Assembly (NCBI GenBank): GCA_014382535.1
Contig: JACNJN010000082.1
Location: forward strand, 1-41,614
DNA length: 41,614 nt
Reading direction: 5' to 3'
Origin: Candidatus Desulfolinea nitratireducens
GTDB taxonomy: Bacteria; Chloroflexota; Anaerolineae; Anaerolineales; Villigracilaceae
The position numbers and the translations under genes are program-made. Within the stretch, counting starts at the first letter, position 1; each line of letters starts with the position of its first letter. This document shows positions 31,887 to 40,725 of this stretch, piece after piece. The notes below the pieces were generated by a model. It saw nothing but the letters and a program-made list of their open reading frames with translations, did not search any database and had not been told where the DNA came from.

Positions 31887-32006
31887 ATGATAAATACTTT
31901 CGCTCTCTACCTTCTTAGCCTTATTATTATTTTGGTTCTTATCCTTGGGATTACGAACCTATTTACGTTTGGGCCAGCTAGAAAGGTGAGAGTGAAGAGC
32001 AGATAA
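31887..32006 (+). CDS. Leu/Ile/Val-rich leader peptide of the ilv-leu attenuator
   Basis: A 39-residue ORF starting at ATG 31887 with CAGGAAAAT upstream. It begins MINTFALYLLSLIII and ends in ARKVRVKSR. In residues 7-22, 13 of 16 codons specify Leu, Ile or Val, the end products of the operon it precedes. It lies 36 bases from the likely transcription start and ends 30 bases before an intrinsic terminator. The sequence could in principle be a small membrane protein, since such proteins are also rich in these residues, but the location, the promoter, the terminator and the alternative pairing make a regulatory leader the better reading. No length-conserved homolog is claimed. Confidence 0.8.
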   Translation: MINTFALYLLSLIIILVLILGITNLFTFGPARKVRVKSR

Positions 32007-32066
32007 TCAGCAAAACACATACCTGAAGCTAAAGCAAAGGGCTGCCCAAACGGGCAGCCCTTTTTT
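31966..32066 (+). promoter_or_regulatory. Transcription attenuator: antiterminator arm and terminator
   Basis: Terminator: GGGCTGCCC (32039-32047) pairs with GGGCAGCCC (32052-32060), extended by AAA/TTT to 12 pairs, then a U-run to 32066. Antiterminator: CGTTTGGGC (31966-31974), inside the leader ORF, is perfectly complementary to GCCCAAACG (32044-32052), and AGC (31976-31978) to GCT (32041-32043) after one bulged C. The two structures exclude each other. A ribosome stalled in codons 7-22 would reach to about 31965 and leave the antiterminator arm free, allowing read-through into ilvD when Leu, Ile or Val is scarce. A moving ribosome would cover the arm and favour termination. Confidence 0.78.
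32036..32066 (+). terminator. Intrinsic terminator in the ilv leader
   Basis: A 12-pair stem (nine core pairs plus three A-U) with loop AAAC, followed by six T residues. It lies 75 bases before the ilvD start codon, within the transcribed leader. It is the terminator arm of the attenuator. Confidence 0.88.
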
Positions 32067-32140
32067 GTTATCTATTTTCCCCCACCTAGCCTCCCCCGTT
32101 TCAAAAATCGGAAACAAGGGAGGAAGAAGGAACAGGAATA

Positions 32141-33805
32141 ATGAGATCAGATACCATCAAAAAAGGATACGAACGCGCTCCACATCGCTCGCTTCTCAAA
32201 GCGACGGGCGTCAAGGATGAAGATTTCGCAAAACCTTTTATTGCGATTGTCAATTCTTATATCGATATTATCCCCGGACATGTTCATTTGCAGGAATTTG
32301 GACGCAAGGTCAAAGAGAGGGTTCGTGCTGTGGGCGGCGTTCCATTTGAGTTCAACACCATCGGTGTGGATGACGGAATCGCGATGGGGCATGCAGGGAT
32401 GAAATTCAGCCTGCCCTCCCGGGAGTTGATCGCTGACAGCGTTGAAACGATGATCCAGGCCCACCAATTTGACGGGATGGTCTGCATCACCAATTGCGAC
32501 AAGATCGTCCCCGGCATGACCATGGCTGCGCTGCGGGTGGATATTCCCACGATCATCATTTCCGGCGGCCCCATGGCGGCAGGCCTGACACCCGACGGTG
32601 AAGTGGTCGATCTGATCTCAGTCTTTGAAGGCGTTGGTGCATTCAAAGCGGGGAAGATCGACGCTGCTCGTTTGAAAACGCTCGAGGATTTCGGCTGCCC
32701 GACCTGTGGCTCCTGTTCTGGAATGTTCACCGCCAATTCGATGAATTGTCTGCTCGAGGTATTAGGACTGGCACTTCCATTCAATGGTTCAGCATTGGCG
32801 CTGAGTGAAGAACGCGAAGCGCTGGCTCAAAAAGCTGCCAGTCAAATAGTAAATCTGGTCGAAAAAAATCTGACACCACGTCAGATCGTCACCGCCGAGG
32901 CCTTTGATGATGCCTTTGCCCTCGATATGGCCATGGGTGGCAGCACCAATACAGTTTTGCATACCCTGGCTTTGGCACATGAGGCCGGGATCGAATACAG
33001 TCTTGAAAGAATCAATAAGGTCGCCGATAAAACACCCCATTTATGCAAAGTCAGCCCGTCCGGAACGTGGCATATGGAAGATGTGCATCGCGCAGGAGGC
33101 ATCCCTGCCATTTTGAACGAGTTGGAAAAATCCGAAGGTTTGCTGCATCTTGACCGGCCAACGGTATCAGGCCAAAGTTTGCGTGAGTCCATCGCCGGGA
33201 TTGAGATCAAGGAACATGATGTGATCCGTCCACTGGAGAATCCCCATTCTTCCACCGGCGGTCTCTCGATCCTCTTTGGCAATCTCGCACCCAAAGGTTC
33301 AGTAGTGAAAACAGGCGGGGTTGACCCCTCCATGCACCAACACACTGGGCCGGCGCGAATTTATGAGAGTCAGGATGATGCCATGCGCGGCATTCTCAAT
33401 CAGGAAGTCCAGGAAGGCGATGTGGTCGTCATCCGTTATGAGGGGCCAAGTGGCGGACCCGGGATGCAGGAAATGCTCTCACCGACCTCTGCCATCATGG
33501 GGATGGGGCTTGGAGAAAAAGTGGCCTTGATCACGGATGGACGATTTTCCGGCGGCACACGCGGCGCTTGTATTGGTCATATCAGCCCTGAGGCCGCGGC
33601 ACGCGGCCCCATCGCAGCATTGCAAGATGGCGATTTGATCGAGATCGATTTGAAGGCACGCACACTAAATGTAAAGCTCAGCGATGAAGAAATAGAAGCC
33701 CGTCTAAAGGCATTACCCGTATTTTCAGTAGAAACCCAGAGCTCATGGCTGCGCCGCTACGCCCGCATGGTAACCAGCGCAGACCAGGGGGCGGTGTTGG
33801 TCTGA
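32141..33805 (+). CDS. ilvD: Dihydroxy-acid dehydratase
   Basis: A 554-residue iron-sulfur enzyme for the third common step of valine and isoleucine synthesis. Cluster-region cysteines are seen in [12 protein letters not shown] (C119) and [11 protein letters not shown] (C185, C188, C191). The first ligand position shows PGHVHL as in the E. coli type, not PCNxHL as in many [2Fe-2S] enzymes, so the E. coli-like [4Fe-4S] form is a reasonable guess. [14 protein letters not shown] and [12 protein letters not shown] are also present. ATG 32141 follows AACAGGAATA. It is the first structural gene after the attenuator. Confidence 0.96.
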   Translation: MRSDTIKKGYERAPHRSLLKATGVKDEDFAKPFIAIVNSYIDIIPGHVHLQEFGRKVKERVRAVGGVPFEFNTIGVDDGIAMGHAGMKFSLPSRELIADSVETMIQAHQFDGMVCITNCDKIVPGMTMAALRVDIPTIIISGGPMAAGLTPDGEVVDLISVFEGVGAFKAGKIDAARLKTLEDFGCPTCGSCSGMFTANSMNCLLEVLGLALPFNGSALALSEEREALAQKAASQIVNLVEKNLTPRQIVTAEAFDDAFALDMAMGGSTNTVLHTLALAHEAGIEYSLERINKVADKTPHLCKVSPSGTWHMEDVHRAGGIPAILNELEKSEGLLHLDRPTVSGQSLRESIAGIEIKEHDVIRPLENPHSSTGGLSILFGNLAPKGSVVKTGGVDPSMHQHTGPARIYESQDDAMRGILNQEVQEGDVVVIRYEGPSGGPGMQEMLSPTSAIMGMGLGEKVALITDGRFSGGTRGACIGHISPEAAARGPIAALQDGDLIEIDLKARTLNVKLSDEEIEARLKALPVFSVETQSSWLRRYARMVTSADQGAVLV

Positions 33806-33825
33806 TCCTTGCCCTTACCCTTCAC

Positions 33826-33848
33826 CCTCTCCCGCAAGCAGGAGAGGA
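33826..33848. repeat. C/G hairpin between ilvD and ilvB
   Basis: CTCTCC (33827-33832), loop, GGAGAG (33841-33846), flanked by CCCTTACCCTTCACC. Same core as 21877-21899 and 38923-38947. It lies in the 84-base gap of the operon and might affect mRNA decay. Confidence 0.6.
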
Positions 33849-33889
33849 GACTAATTGAAATCTGAAATTATTTTTAGGAGAAAGAAATT

Positions 33890-35575
33890 ATGAAAAAAAC
33901 TGGTGCAGATATTTTGATGGAATGCCTGATCCGCGAGGGCGTGGATACGATTTTTGGATATCCCGGTGGGGCAATCATGCCCGTTCACGACGCAATGCTG
34001 AGATATCCGGTGCATCATATCCTGACTCGCCATGAACAGGGAGCCGCTCACGCTGCGGACGGATACGCGCGTGCCTCAGGCAAGGTCGGCGTTGCCGTGG
34101 CAACTTCCGGGCCCGGAGCGACGAATCTTGTGACTGGCATCGTCACCGCAAATATGGATTCGGTACCGATCGTTTTCATCACCGGCCAGGTTGCTGCTGA
34201 TCTGATCGGAGGAGATGCCTTTCAGGAGACAGATGTAACCGGTATTACCCTGCCAGTCACGAAACATAATTATCTGGTCACCCGTGCTGATGAGATCGCT
34301 CAAGTTGTGCGGGAAGCCTTTCATATCGCACGTAGCGGACGCCCCGGCCCGGTCTTGATCGATATTTGCAAAAATGCCCAGATCGAAGAAACTGAATTTA
34401 TCTACCCTGAAACAATTTCTCTGCCCGGTTATCATCCGCCAGAGCACGCGCCCATGGAGGGTCTGGAAAAAGCCGTAGAGCTGATCAAAAAAGCAGAGCG
34501 TCCGGTGATATTGGCAGGGAACGGAGTGCTCATGTCCGGGGCGATGGATGAGCTCCAAATCTTTGCCGCCAAAACCAATACGCCTGTTGCAATGACCCTC
34601 CTCGGGCTGGGAGCGATTCCCGCATCCAGTCCGCTCAGCCTGGGAATGATGGGGATGCACGGCGAGGCCTATTGCAACTCAGCCATCCAGGAATCCGATC
34701 TAATTCTCGCATTTGGGATGCGCTTTGATGATCGGGTAACCGGTATGCTCAGTACCTATGCCCCCAAGGCCAAAAAAATTCACATTGAGATCGATCCCTC
34801 CGAAGTCCATAAAAATGTCTTCGCAGATGTGCCTTTGATCGGCGATCTAAAAACCGTCCTGACCGATTTGATCCCCATGCTGGATGAATACGATCACGAA
34901 AAATGGATGCAGCAGATCGACGTGTGGAAAACTGAAACGAAAGAACGCAGTGTTATGGCCTGGCCCGATGATGACAAGCTCTACACTCCGCATGTCATCC
35001 GTGCACTTTGGAAAGCAACCAGTGGTGACGCTCTCGTGGTGACTGGTGTCGGGCAACATCAAATGTGGGCGGCGCAATATTACGAATTTGAAAAACCCTA
35101 CCGGCTGCTCACCTCTGGCGGCGCTGGCACAATGGGATATGGGCTGCCCGCCGCGCTTGGCGCCTGGTTCGCTCATAAAGATCGCGAGGTCTGGCTGATC
35201 GATGGCGATGGCAGTTTCCAGATGACCGCGGCGGAGTTATCCACCCTGGTACAGGAAGGTGCGAATGTCAAAATCGCAATAATGAATAACAGCTTCCTCG
35301 GCATGGTCCGCCAATGGCAGGAATTTTTTTATGATAAACGCTATGCTGCCACCCCGATCACAGGTCCTGATTTTATAAAACTCGCTGATGCGCATGGCAT
35401 CCCTGGTCAACGGGCGACCACCCCTGATGAAGTATTTGACGCGATCGAATTCGCCCATAAAACACCGGGACCGGTTTTGCTTGAATTCGTGGTTGAAAAA
35501 GAAGAGTCCGTATATCCGATGGTTCCCGCCGGAGCAGCTTTGCATGAAATGCTGCGACGTCCGATCCGCAAATAA
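33890..35575 (+). CDS. ilvB: Acetolactate synthase, large subunit
   Basis: A 561-residue thiamine diphosphate enzyme that condenses two pyruvates, or pyruvate and 2-oxobutyrate. Catalytic glutamate E49 is in TRHEQGAAHAADGYARA. The ThDP/Mg motif is GDGSFQMTAAELSTLVQEG followed by NN near 445-466. The middle FAD-binding domain contains GNGVLMSG and FGMRFDDRVTG. ATG 33890 has AGGAGAAAGAAATT upstream. The small subunit gene follows after 12 bases. Confidence 0.96.
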   Translation: MKKTGADILMECLIREGVDTIFGYPGGAIMPVHDAMLRYPVHHILTRHEQGAAHAADGYARASGKVGVAVATSGPGATNLVTGIVTANMDSVPIVFITGQVAADLIGGDAFQETDVTGITLPVTKHNYLVTRADEIAQVVREAFHIARSGRPGPVLIDICKNAQIEETEFIYPETISLPGYHPPEHAPMEGLEKAVELIKKAERPVILAGNGVLMSGAMDELQIFAAKTNTPVAMTLLGLGAIPASSPLSLGMMGMHGEAYCNSAIQESDLILAFGMRFDDRVTGMLSTYAPKAKKIHIEIDPSEVHKNVFADVPLIGDLKTVLTDLIPMLDEYDHEKWMQQIDVWKTETKERSVMAWPDDDKLYTPHVIRALWKATSGDALVVTGVGQHQMWAAQYYEFEKPYRLLTSGGAGTMGYGLPAALGAWFAHKDREVWLIDGDGSFQMTAAELSTLVQEGANVKIAIMNNSFLGMVRQWQEFFYDKRYAATPITGPDFIKLADAHGIPGQRATTPDEVFDAIEFAHKTPGPVLLEFVVEKEESVYPMVPAGAALHEMLRRPIRK

Positions 35576-35587
35576 GGAGATTTTGAA

Positions 35588-36115
35588 ATGCATAACACAC
35601 TGATCGCTTTAGTTGAAGATAAACCAGGTGTGCTCAACCGGGTCGCCTCGCTCTTTCGCCGCCGCAATTTTAATATCGAATCGTTGAATGTAGGTCGCAC
35701 CGATAAAGCAAATATTTCCAGGATGACGATCGTCGTGAACAGCGAAGGCGTGGATGCCCGCAAAGTGGAAGCCAATCTATATAAGCTTGTCAACGTGATT
35801 GACGTCCAGGATGTCACCAATCAGCCAGCTGTGATCCGGGATCTGGCACTGATCAAGGTCAAGGCAAAACCTGATCAACGCGCAGAGGTCTCCAGCCTGG
35901 CAGCCATCTTTCGCGGCAATATCATCGATGTTGCGCCTGATTCCGTTATCGTGGAACTTACCGGAACCGAAGACAAGATCGAGAGTCTGGTCGAGTTACT
36001 TCGTCCTCTCGGTATTCTCGAAATGGTCCGGACCGGAAACGTCGCCATGATGCGTGGTGATATGAGCGGAAAACGCTATACACCCGGCACAAATGGCAAT
36101 GGCCATGTGGAATAA
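35588..36115 (+). CDS. ilvN: Acetolactate synthase, regulatory small subunit
   Basis: A 175-residue protein with an N-terminal ACT domain (ALVEDKPGVLNRVASLFRRR, then FNIESLNVG) and a C-terminal small-subunit domain (IRDLALIKVKA, then FRGNIIDVAPDSVIVELTG). The ACT domain binds valine in homologs and gives feedback inhibition. AAGGAGATTTTGAA precedes the ATG. It is a full-length subunit (ilvH-like in size). Confidence 0.95.
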   Translation: MHNTLIALVEDKPGVLNRVASLFRRRNFNIESLNVGRTDKANISRMTIVVNSEGVDARKVEANLYKLVNVIDVQDVTNQPAVIRDLALIKVKAKPDQRAEVSSLAAIFRGNIIDVAPDSVIVELTGTEDKIESLVELLRPLGILEMVRTGNVAMMRGDMSGKRYTPGTNGNGHVE

Positions 36116-36141
36116 ATAAAAATATCAAAAGGAAAAACAAA

Positions 36142-37194
36142 ATGGCAAATATACTGTTCGGCAATGTAGAAGAGAGAGTCGTCACCAGAGATGAATTTCC
36201 GCTTGAAAAAGCGCGCGAAGTTCTAAAGGACGAAATCGTCGCGGTTTTGGGATATGGCGTGCAAGGACCTGCCCAGGCTCTGAATATGAAAGAAAACGGG
36301 ATCAACGTGATCGTGGGGCAACGAAAACCCTCCCCAAATTGGGATAAGGCTCTCGCCGATGGCTGGGAAGAGGGCGTCAATCTCTTCTCCATCGAAGAAG
36401 CTGCCGAACGAGGTACCGTACTTCAATATCTGCTCTCGGACGCGGGACAAAAATCACAGTGGCCGAAGATCATTGAAATGCTAAACGAAGGTGACATGCT
36501 CTACTTCTCCCACGGATTTGGGATCACCTACAAAGATCAGACTGGTATCGTCCCACAGGATAATGTCGATGTGGCCCTGGTCGCCCCCAAGGGTTCTGGC
36601 ACCAGCGTCCGGCGGAATTTTCTCGATGGTTCCGGGATCAATGCCAGCTTCGCCGTTCACCAGGATTTCACCGGTCGTGCCGAAGAACGGGCAATTGCGC
36701 TTGGCATTGCAATTGGCGCTGGCTATTTATTCCCCACCACCTTCCAAAATGAAGTCTACAGCGATCTGACTGGTGAACGTGGGATCCTGATCGGTGCGCT
36801 TTCAGGCGTAATGGAAGCCCAATATAACGTCTTGCGCAAGCATGGGCATTCCCCCAGTGAAGCTTTCAATGAGACCGTTGAAGAATTGACCCAATCCCTC
36901 ATCCGGCTGGTGGCTGAGAACGGCATGGATTGGATGTATGCGAATTGTTCCACCACCGCGCAACGGGGCGCATTGGATTGGCATCCCCGTTTCCGAGATG
37001 CGGTTGCTCCGGTCTTTGATGACCTTTACGAAAGCGTTGTCTCCGGAGAAGAAACCCGCATCGTGCTGGACAAGAACAGTGATCCAAATTACCGCGAAAA
37101 TCTGGCCAAAGAGCTCAAGGTTATGCATGATTCAGAGATGTGGCAAGCCGGCGCAGCCGTACGTTCTCTGCGACCGGAAAACTGGAAAGAGTAA
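36142..37194 (+). CDS. ilvC: Ketol-acid reductoisomerase
   Basis: A 350-residue enzyme. The nucleotide site is GYGVQGPAQALNMKENG, followed by a specificity loop GQRKPSPNWDKA of medium length. The C-terminal domain has GEERAIALG-type and FQNEVYSDLTGERGIL, and a late NGMDWMYANCSTTAQRGALDW. This is a somewhat longer single-domain (class I) layout than the common 330-residue form. The loop with no Asp/Ser triplet leaves NADPH or NADH preference open. It lies 26 bases after ilvN, with AAAGGAAAAACAAA before the ATG. Confidence 0.95.
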   Translation: MANILFGNVEERVVTRDEFPLEKAREVLKDEIVAVLGYGVQGPAQALNMKENGINVIVGQRKPSPNWDKALADGWEEGVNLFSIEEAAERGTVLQYLLSDAGQKSQWPKIIEMLNEGDMLYFSHGFGITYKDQTGIVPQDNVDVALVAPKGSGTSVRRNFLDGSGINASFAVHQDFTGRAEERAIALGIAIGAGYLFPTTFQNEVYSDLTGERGILIGALSGVMEAQYNVLRKHGHSPSEAFNETVEELTQSLIRLVAENGMDWMYANCSTTAQRGALDWHPRFRDAVAPVFDDLYESVVSGEETRIVLDKNSDPNYRENLAKELKVMHDSEMWQAGAAVRSLRPENWKE

Positions 37195-37200
37195 GTGATA

Positions 37201-37239
37201 GAAAGTAGATAGAGGAGCAATCTCCCCCCTTCTACTTTC
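37201..37239. repeat. Inverted repeat between ilvC and leuA
   Basis: GAAAGTAGA (37201-37209) and TCTACTTTC (37231-37239) are perfect 9-base arms around a purine/pyrimidine-rich loop (GAGGAG / CTCCCC). It lies 6 bases after the ilvC stop and just ahead of the leuA start. Confidence 0.6.
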
Positions 37240-37259
37240 CACGCTCAAAGGACGATCTT

Positions 37260-38885
37260 ATGAGTAAAGATAATTACATCCGTATTTTTGATACCACCCT
37301 GCGAGATGGCGAACAATCCCCTGGGGCCTCGCTAACCTCCAACGAAAAACTGGAGATCGCGCGCGGGCTGGCAAAACTCGGCGTGGACGTGATCGAAGCT
37401 GGCTTTCCCGCTGCTTCGCCCGACGATCTCGAAGGGGTCCGCCGAATCGCTAAAGAGGTGGGGAACAGTACCGAATCCGAGCCGCCGATCATCTGTGGGC
37501 TGGCCCGCACGATCAAATCCGATATTGACGCGGCCTGGGAAGCGATCCAGTATGCGGCAAAACCGCGCATCCACACATTCCTCGCCACCTCCCCCATCCA
37601 TATGGAACATAAATTACGGATGACTCCTGAAGAGGTCGTTGTGAAGATGCGTGAGATGGTCAGCTATGCCAAAACGCTCTGTCAGGATGTCGAGTTTTCT
37701 CCTGAAGATGCCGGGCGGAGCGAACCAGAATTTCTCTATCATATTCTTGGCGAGGCCATCAAAGCCGGGGCAACCACCCTCAATATTCCCGACACCGTTG
37801 GCTATACGACCCCGAAAGAATTTGGTGATCTGATTGCCGGGATTATCGCCAATACACACGGGATCGAAAATGCTATTGTTTCTGTCCACTGCCACGACGA
37901 TCTGGGTCTCGCAACAGCCAATAGCCTTGCCGGACTTCAGGCAGGTGCGCGGCAAGCCGAAGTGACCATGAATGGGATCGGCGAGCGTGCGGGCAATACC
38001 TCTCTCGAAGAAGTAGTCATGGCGCTCTACACCCGTCGTCCTATTTACGGTCTTGAAACCGGCATTGATACCACCCAGATCATCCGCATCAGCCGCACGG
38101 TTTCCAACTATACCGGGATGATTGTCCAGCCAAACAAAGCGATTGTCGGTGCAAATGCCTTCGCCCATGAAGCGGGCATCCATCAGGATGGGATGCTTAA
38201 AAATAAATCCACCTACGAGATCATGCTCCCTGAAACTGTAGGGTTGCATCGTTCCCGTTTGGTATTGGGCAAACACTCCGGGCGGCATGCACTAAAAGTT
38301 CGTTTGGCTGAATTGGATTTTGAAGTGGATGACGAGGAACTGAAAGTGATCTTCAAACGCTTCAAAGATCTGGCTGATAAAAAGAAAATTGTATCGGATG
38401 CAGATCTTGAAGCACTTGTCGAAGATCAGCTTTATCAGGCACAGGAGATCTATAAACTGGATGGATTGCAGGTCGCCTGCGGGACGATAGGCTTGCCCAC
38501 TGCGACCGTACGTTTGGTTGGTCCCAATGGGAATCTCCATATTCAAGCCGCCCTGGGCACTGGTCCGGTGGACGCTGCCTATAAGGCGATCGATGAGGTC
38601 GTAAAAATGCCCAATACCCTGCTTGAGTTCCACATCCATGCAGTCACCGAAGGCATTGACGCCATCGGTGAAGTGACCGTACGGCTTGAGCCAGAAAATG
38701 GAAGCATCCCCGAGCGCACCTCCCCCCAAAGCGGAGAGGTGCATAAACGCACCTTTGGCGGGTATGGCGCACATACCGATATCATCGTGGCTGGTGCAAA
38801 AGCGTATCTCGCCGCATTGAATAAATTGCTCGTCGCCAGTGGTCGTTATGGTGAAGTTGAAACCGCGACAGAGGTTGGCGCATAA
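37260..38885 (+). CDS. leuA: 2-isopropylmalate synthase
   Basis: A 541-residue enzyme for the first step of leucine synthesis. The HMGL-type barrel has [17 protein letters not shown] (residues 9-25), metal-binding [12 protein letters not shown], and [14 protein letters not shown]. The C-terminal regulatory LeuA dimer domain holds [13 protein letters not shown] and [19 protein letters not shown]. Residues about 483-496 ([16 protein letters not shown]) form an insertion not expected in the family and coincide with a hairpin-forming, C/G-rich piece of DNA at 38716-38742, as described separately. The Shine-Dalgarno is weak (AAAGGACGATCTT). The gene is otherwise intact. Confidence 0.95.
   Translation: MSKDNYIRIFDTTLRDGEQSPGASLTSNEKLEIARGLAKLGVDVIEAGFPAASPDDLEGVRRIAKEVGNSTESEPPIICGLARTIKSDIDAAWEAIQYAAKPRIHTFLATSPIHMEHKLRMTPEEVVVKMREMVSYAKTLCQDVEFSPEDAGRSEPEFLYHILGEAIKAGATTLNIPDTVGYTTPKEFGDLIAGIIANTHGIENAIVSVHCHDDLGLATANSLAGLQAGARQAEVTMNGIGERAGNTSLEEVVMALYTRRPIYGLETGIDTTQIIRISRTVSNYTGMIVQPNKAIVGANAFAHEAGIHQDGMLKNKSTYEIMLPETVGLHRSRLVLGKHSGRHALKVRLAELDFEVDDEELKVIFKRFKDLADKKKIVSDADLEALVEDQLYQAQEIYKLDGLQVACGTIGLPTATVRLVGPNGNLHIQAALGTGPVDAAYKAIDEVVKMPNTLLEFHIHAVTEGIDAIGEVTVRLEPENGSIPERTSPQSGEVHKRTFGGYGAHTDIIVAGAKAYLAALNKLLVASGRYGEVETATEVGA
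38716..38742. repeat. Hairpin repeat inside the leuA coding region
   Basis: Arms GCACCTC (38716-38722) and GAGGTGC (38736-38742) enclose CCCCCAAAGCGGA. The composition resembles the C/G-rich intergenic hairpins, here translated in frame as part of leuA's regulatory domain. Confidence 0.55.
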
Positions 38886-38889
38886 AACT

Positions 38890-38980
38890 CTGCCCTCACC
38901 CCCGCGTCGCTACGCTTGCTCCCCCTCTCCCGCGTTGCGGGAGAGGGAAGTTCGAGCAAAGCAAGAACGGGTGAGGGCAG
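38890..38980. repeat. Nested palindromic element between leuA and the small gene
   Basis: Outer perfect 12-base arms CTGCCCTCACCC (38890-38901) and GGGTGAGGGCAG (38969-38980) enclose an inner perfect 11-base hairpin CCCTCTCCCGC (38923-38933) / GCGGGAGAGGG (38937-38947). The whole is 91 bases and symmetrical, like a full-length copy of the dispersed hairpin family of which other sites show only the core. It lies in a polycistronic transcript 5 bases after the leuA stop. Confidence 0.8.
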
Positions 38981-39009
38981 GTTCTCATCACTTAATCAAG
39001 GAGAATAAA

Positions 39010-39306
39010 ATGAGCAAGAAAACAAAAATACGCACAAAAGAAGACCAAAAAACAGAAGAAGAACATATGATGGAAACATTCCCGGAGCCCCGAGGCATGC
39101 CCAACGAATGGAGCCTGTCTGATTTGGCAGACGCCAAAACAAAGAGGGATCTGCTGGATGATAAAAAGGTAGTCTCCTTGCAAAAGAGCGCAAAGGAAAG
39201 TAATGGAGACTCTCCAGAAATGAAAAAAGACGAAGAGCATCTGATCGAAACTTTCCCCAAACCGCGCACCATGCCTTCTGAGTGGCATTGCAATAATTGC
39301 GACTAA
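39010..39306 (+). CDS. Small protein with a duplicated ETFP-PR-MP-EW motif, unknown function
   Basis: A 98-residue hydrophilic protein, ATG 39010, with AAGGAGAATAAA directly ahead. Residues 17-34 (EEHMMETFPEPRGMPNEW) and 75-92 (EEHLIETFPKPRTMPSEW) are the same motif, 13 of 18 identical. Between them is a charged linker (SLSDLADAKTKRDLLDDKK then VVSLQKSAKESNGDSPE). The C-terminus HCNNCD has two cysteines three apart. No membrane segment or signal. It sits between leuA and leuC, in the same transcript, 6 bases before leuC. I do not recognise the family. Two copies suggest a repeated binding interface; metal or cluster binding by the C-terminal cysteines is possible, and would fit the iron-sulfur isomerase downstream, but that is speculation. 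Confidence 0.75.
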   Translation: MSKKTKIRTKEDQKTEEEHMMETFPEPRGMPNEWSLSDLADAKTKRDLLDDKKVVSLQKSAKESNGDSPEMKKDEEHLIETFPKPRTMPSEWHCNNCD

Positions 39307-39312
39307 ACATCG

Positions 39313-40725
39313 ATGATGCATAAAAAACCAAAAAATCTCTTTCAAAAAGTATGGGATGCGCATCTTGTTGCTGAAAATGATGACGCACCCTCCATTCTTT
39401 ATATTGATCTTCATCTCATCCACGAGGTGACCTCACCCCAGGCCTTTAGTGGACTGCGGGATAAAGGGCTAAAAGTTCGCCGCCCGGAGCGCACTATCGG
39501 GACCATGGATCATTCCATCCCCACCCTCTCTCTTGATCTTGAGACTGCCGACGATATGGCCGTCAAGCAGTTGGCACAATTTGAAAAGAATTGTACCGAT
39601 TTTGGGATCCAGTTTTACGGCATGGATAGCCCGAATCGCGGCATCGTCCATGTGATCGGGCCGGAGCAGGGATTTACCCAACCCGGACAAACCATCGTCT
39701 GTGGCGATAGTCATACCTCTACACATGGCGCTTTTGGCGCACTTGCTTTTGGGATCGGCACCAGCGAAGTGGAACATGTTCTCGCTACACAAGCTTTGCT
39801 TCAAAATCGCCCCAAAACCTGCCTCGTCAAATTTGAAGGAAAACTTCAGAGGGGCGTGACTGCCAAAGATATGATCCTTGCCCTGATCGCCAGGATCGGC
39901 ATTGGCGGTGGGACAGGCCATGTCTTTGAGTATGCAGGCGAGGCCATCCGTACATTGAATATGGAAGAGCGGATGACCCTCTGCAATATGTCCATCGAAG
40001 CGGGTGCGCGTGCCGGAATGATCGCCCCAGACAACGTCACATTTGAGTATTTGGCTGGGCGTCCCTACGCCCCGAGCGGAGAAGCATGGAAAGCTGCCCT
40101 CAAAAAATGGCGTCAACTTCCCTCAGACAAGGGCGCTGAATACGATCAGACCATCACGATCGATGTATCCAAACTTGAGCCAATGGTCACTTTCGGAACC
40201 AACCCGGGGATGGGCACAGAGATCAATTCAAGTGTCCCAAGCCCAATTCACGAGAGCGATCCTGCGAAAAAATCCGCCCTTGAAAAAGCCCTTGCTTATA
40301 TGGATTTGGCCCCGGCCAGCGCGCTAAAGGGGCATCCCGTCGATGTGGTGTTTATCGGAAGCTGCACCAACTCCCGAATGAGCGATCTGCGTGCCGCCGC
40401 ATCTATCCTGAAAGGTCGCAAAGTCGCCGAGGGGATCCGCCTGCTGGTTGTGCCTGGCTCTGAGAATATCCGCTTAGAAGCAGAGGCCGAGGGGATCGAT
40501 GAGATCGTCCGCGAAGCAGGCGGTGAATGGCGCTTTGCCGGATGCAGCATGTGCATCGCGATGAACGGCGATAATCTCGAACCTGGTCAATACGCTGTCA
40601 GCACGAGCAATCGAAATTTTGAAGGCCGGCAAGGCAAAGGTGGGCGCACATTTCTCGCCAGCCCCCTGACCGCCGCCGCCAGCGCGATCACTGGCAAAAT
40701 TACCGACCCCAGAGAGTTCATCTAA
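39313..40725 (+). CDS. leuC: 3-isopropylmalate dehydratase, large subunit
   Basis: A 470-residue aconitase-family protein. Cluster cysteines are C351 ([11 protein letters not shown]), C411 and C414 ([12 protein letters not shown]). Substrate and family motifs include DHSIPT (66-71), [23 protein letters not shown] (130-152) and [21 protein letters not shown] near the end. It isomerises 2- to 3-isopropylmalate together with LeuD. The start ATG 39313 has no clear Shine-Dalgarno and lies 6 bases after the small gene, so its translation probably depends on that gene. The stop overlaps leuD (TAATG). Confidence 0.96.
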   Translation: MMHKKPKNLFQKVWDAHLVAENDDAPSILYIDLHLIHEVTSPQAFSGLRDKGLKVRRPERTIGTMDHSIPTLSLDLETADDMAVKQLAQFEKNCTDFGIQFYGMDSPNRGIVHVIGPEQGFTQPGQTIVCGDSHTSTHGAFGALAFGIGTSEVEHVLATQALLQNRPKTCLVKFEGKLQRGVTAKDMILALIARIGIGGGTGHVFEYAGEAIRTLNMEERMTLCNMSIEAGARAGMIAPDNVTFEYLAGRPYAPSGEAWKAALKKWRQLPSDKGAEYDQTITIDVSKLEPMVTFGTNPGMGTEINSSVPSPIHESDPAKKSALEKALAYMDLAPASALKGHPVDVVFIGSCTNSRMSDLRAAASILKGRKVAEGIRLLVVPGSENIRLEAEAEGIDEIVREAGGEWRFAGCSMCIAMNGDNLEPGQYAVSTSNRNFEGRQGKGGRTFLASPLTAAASAITGKITDPREFI

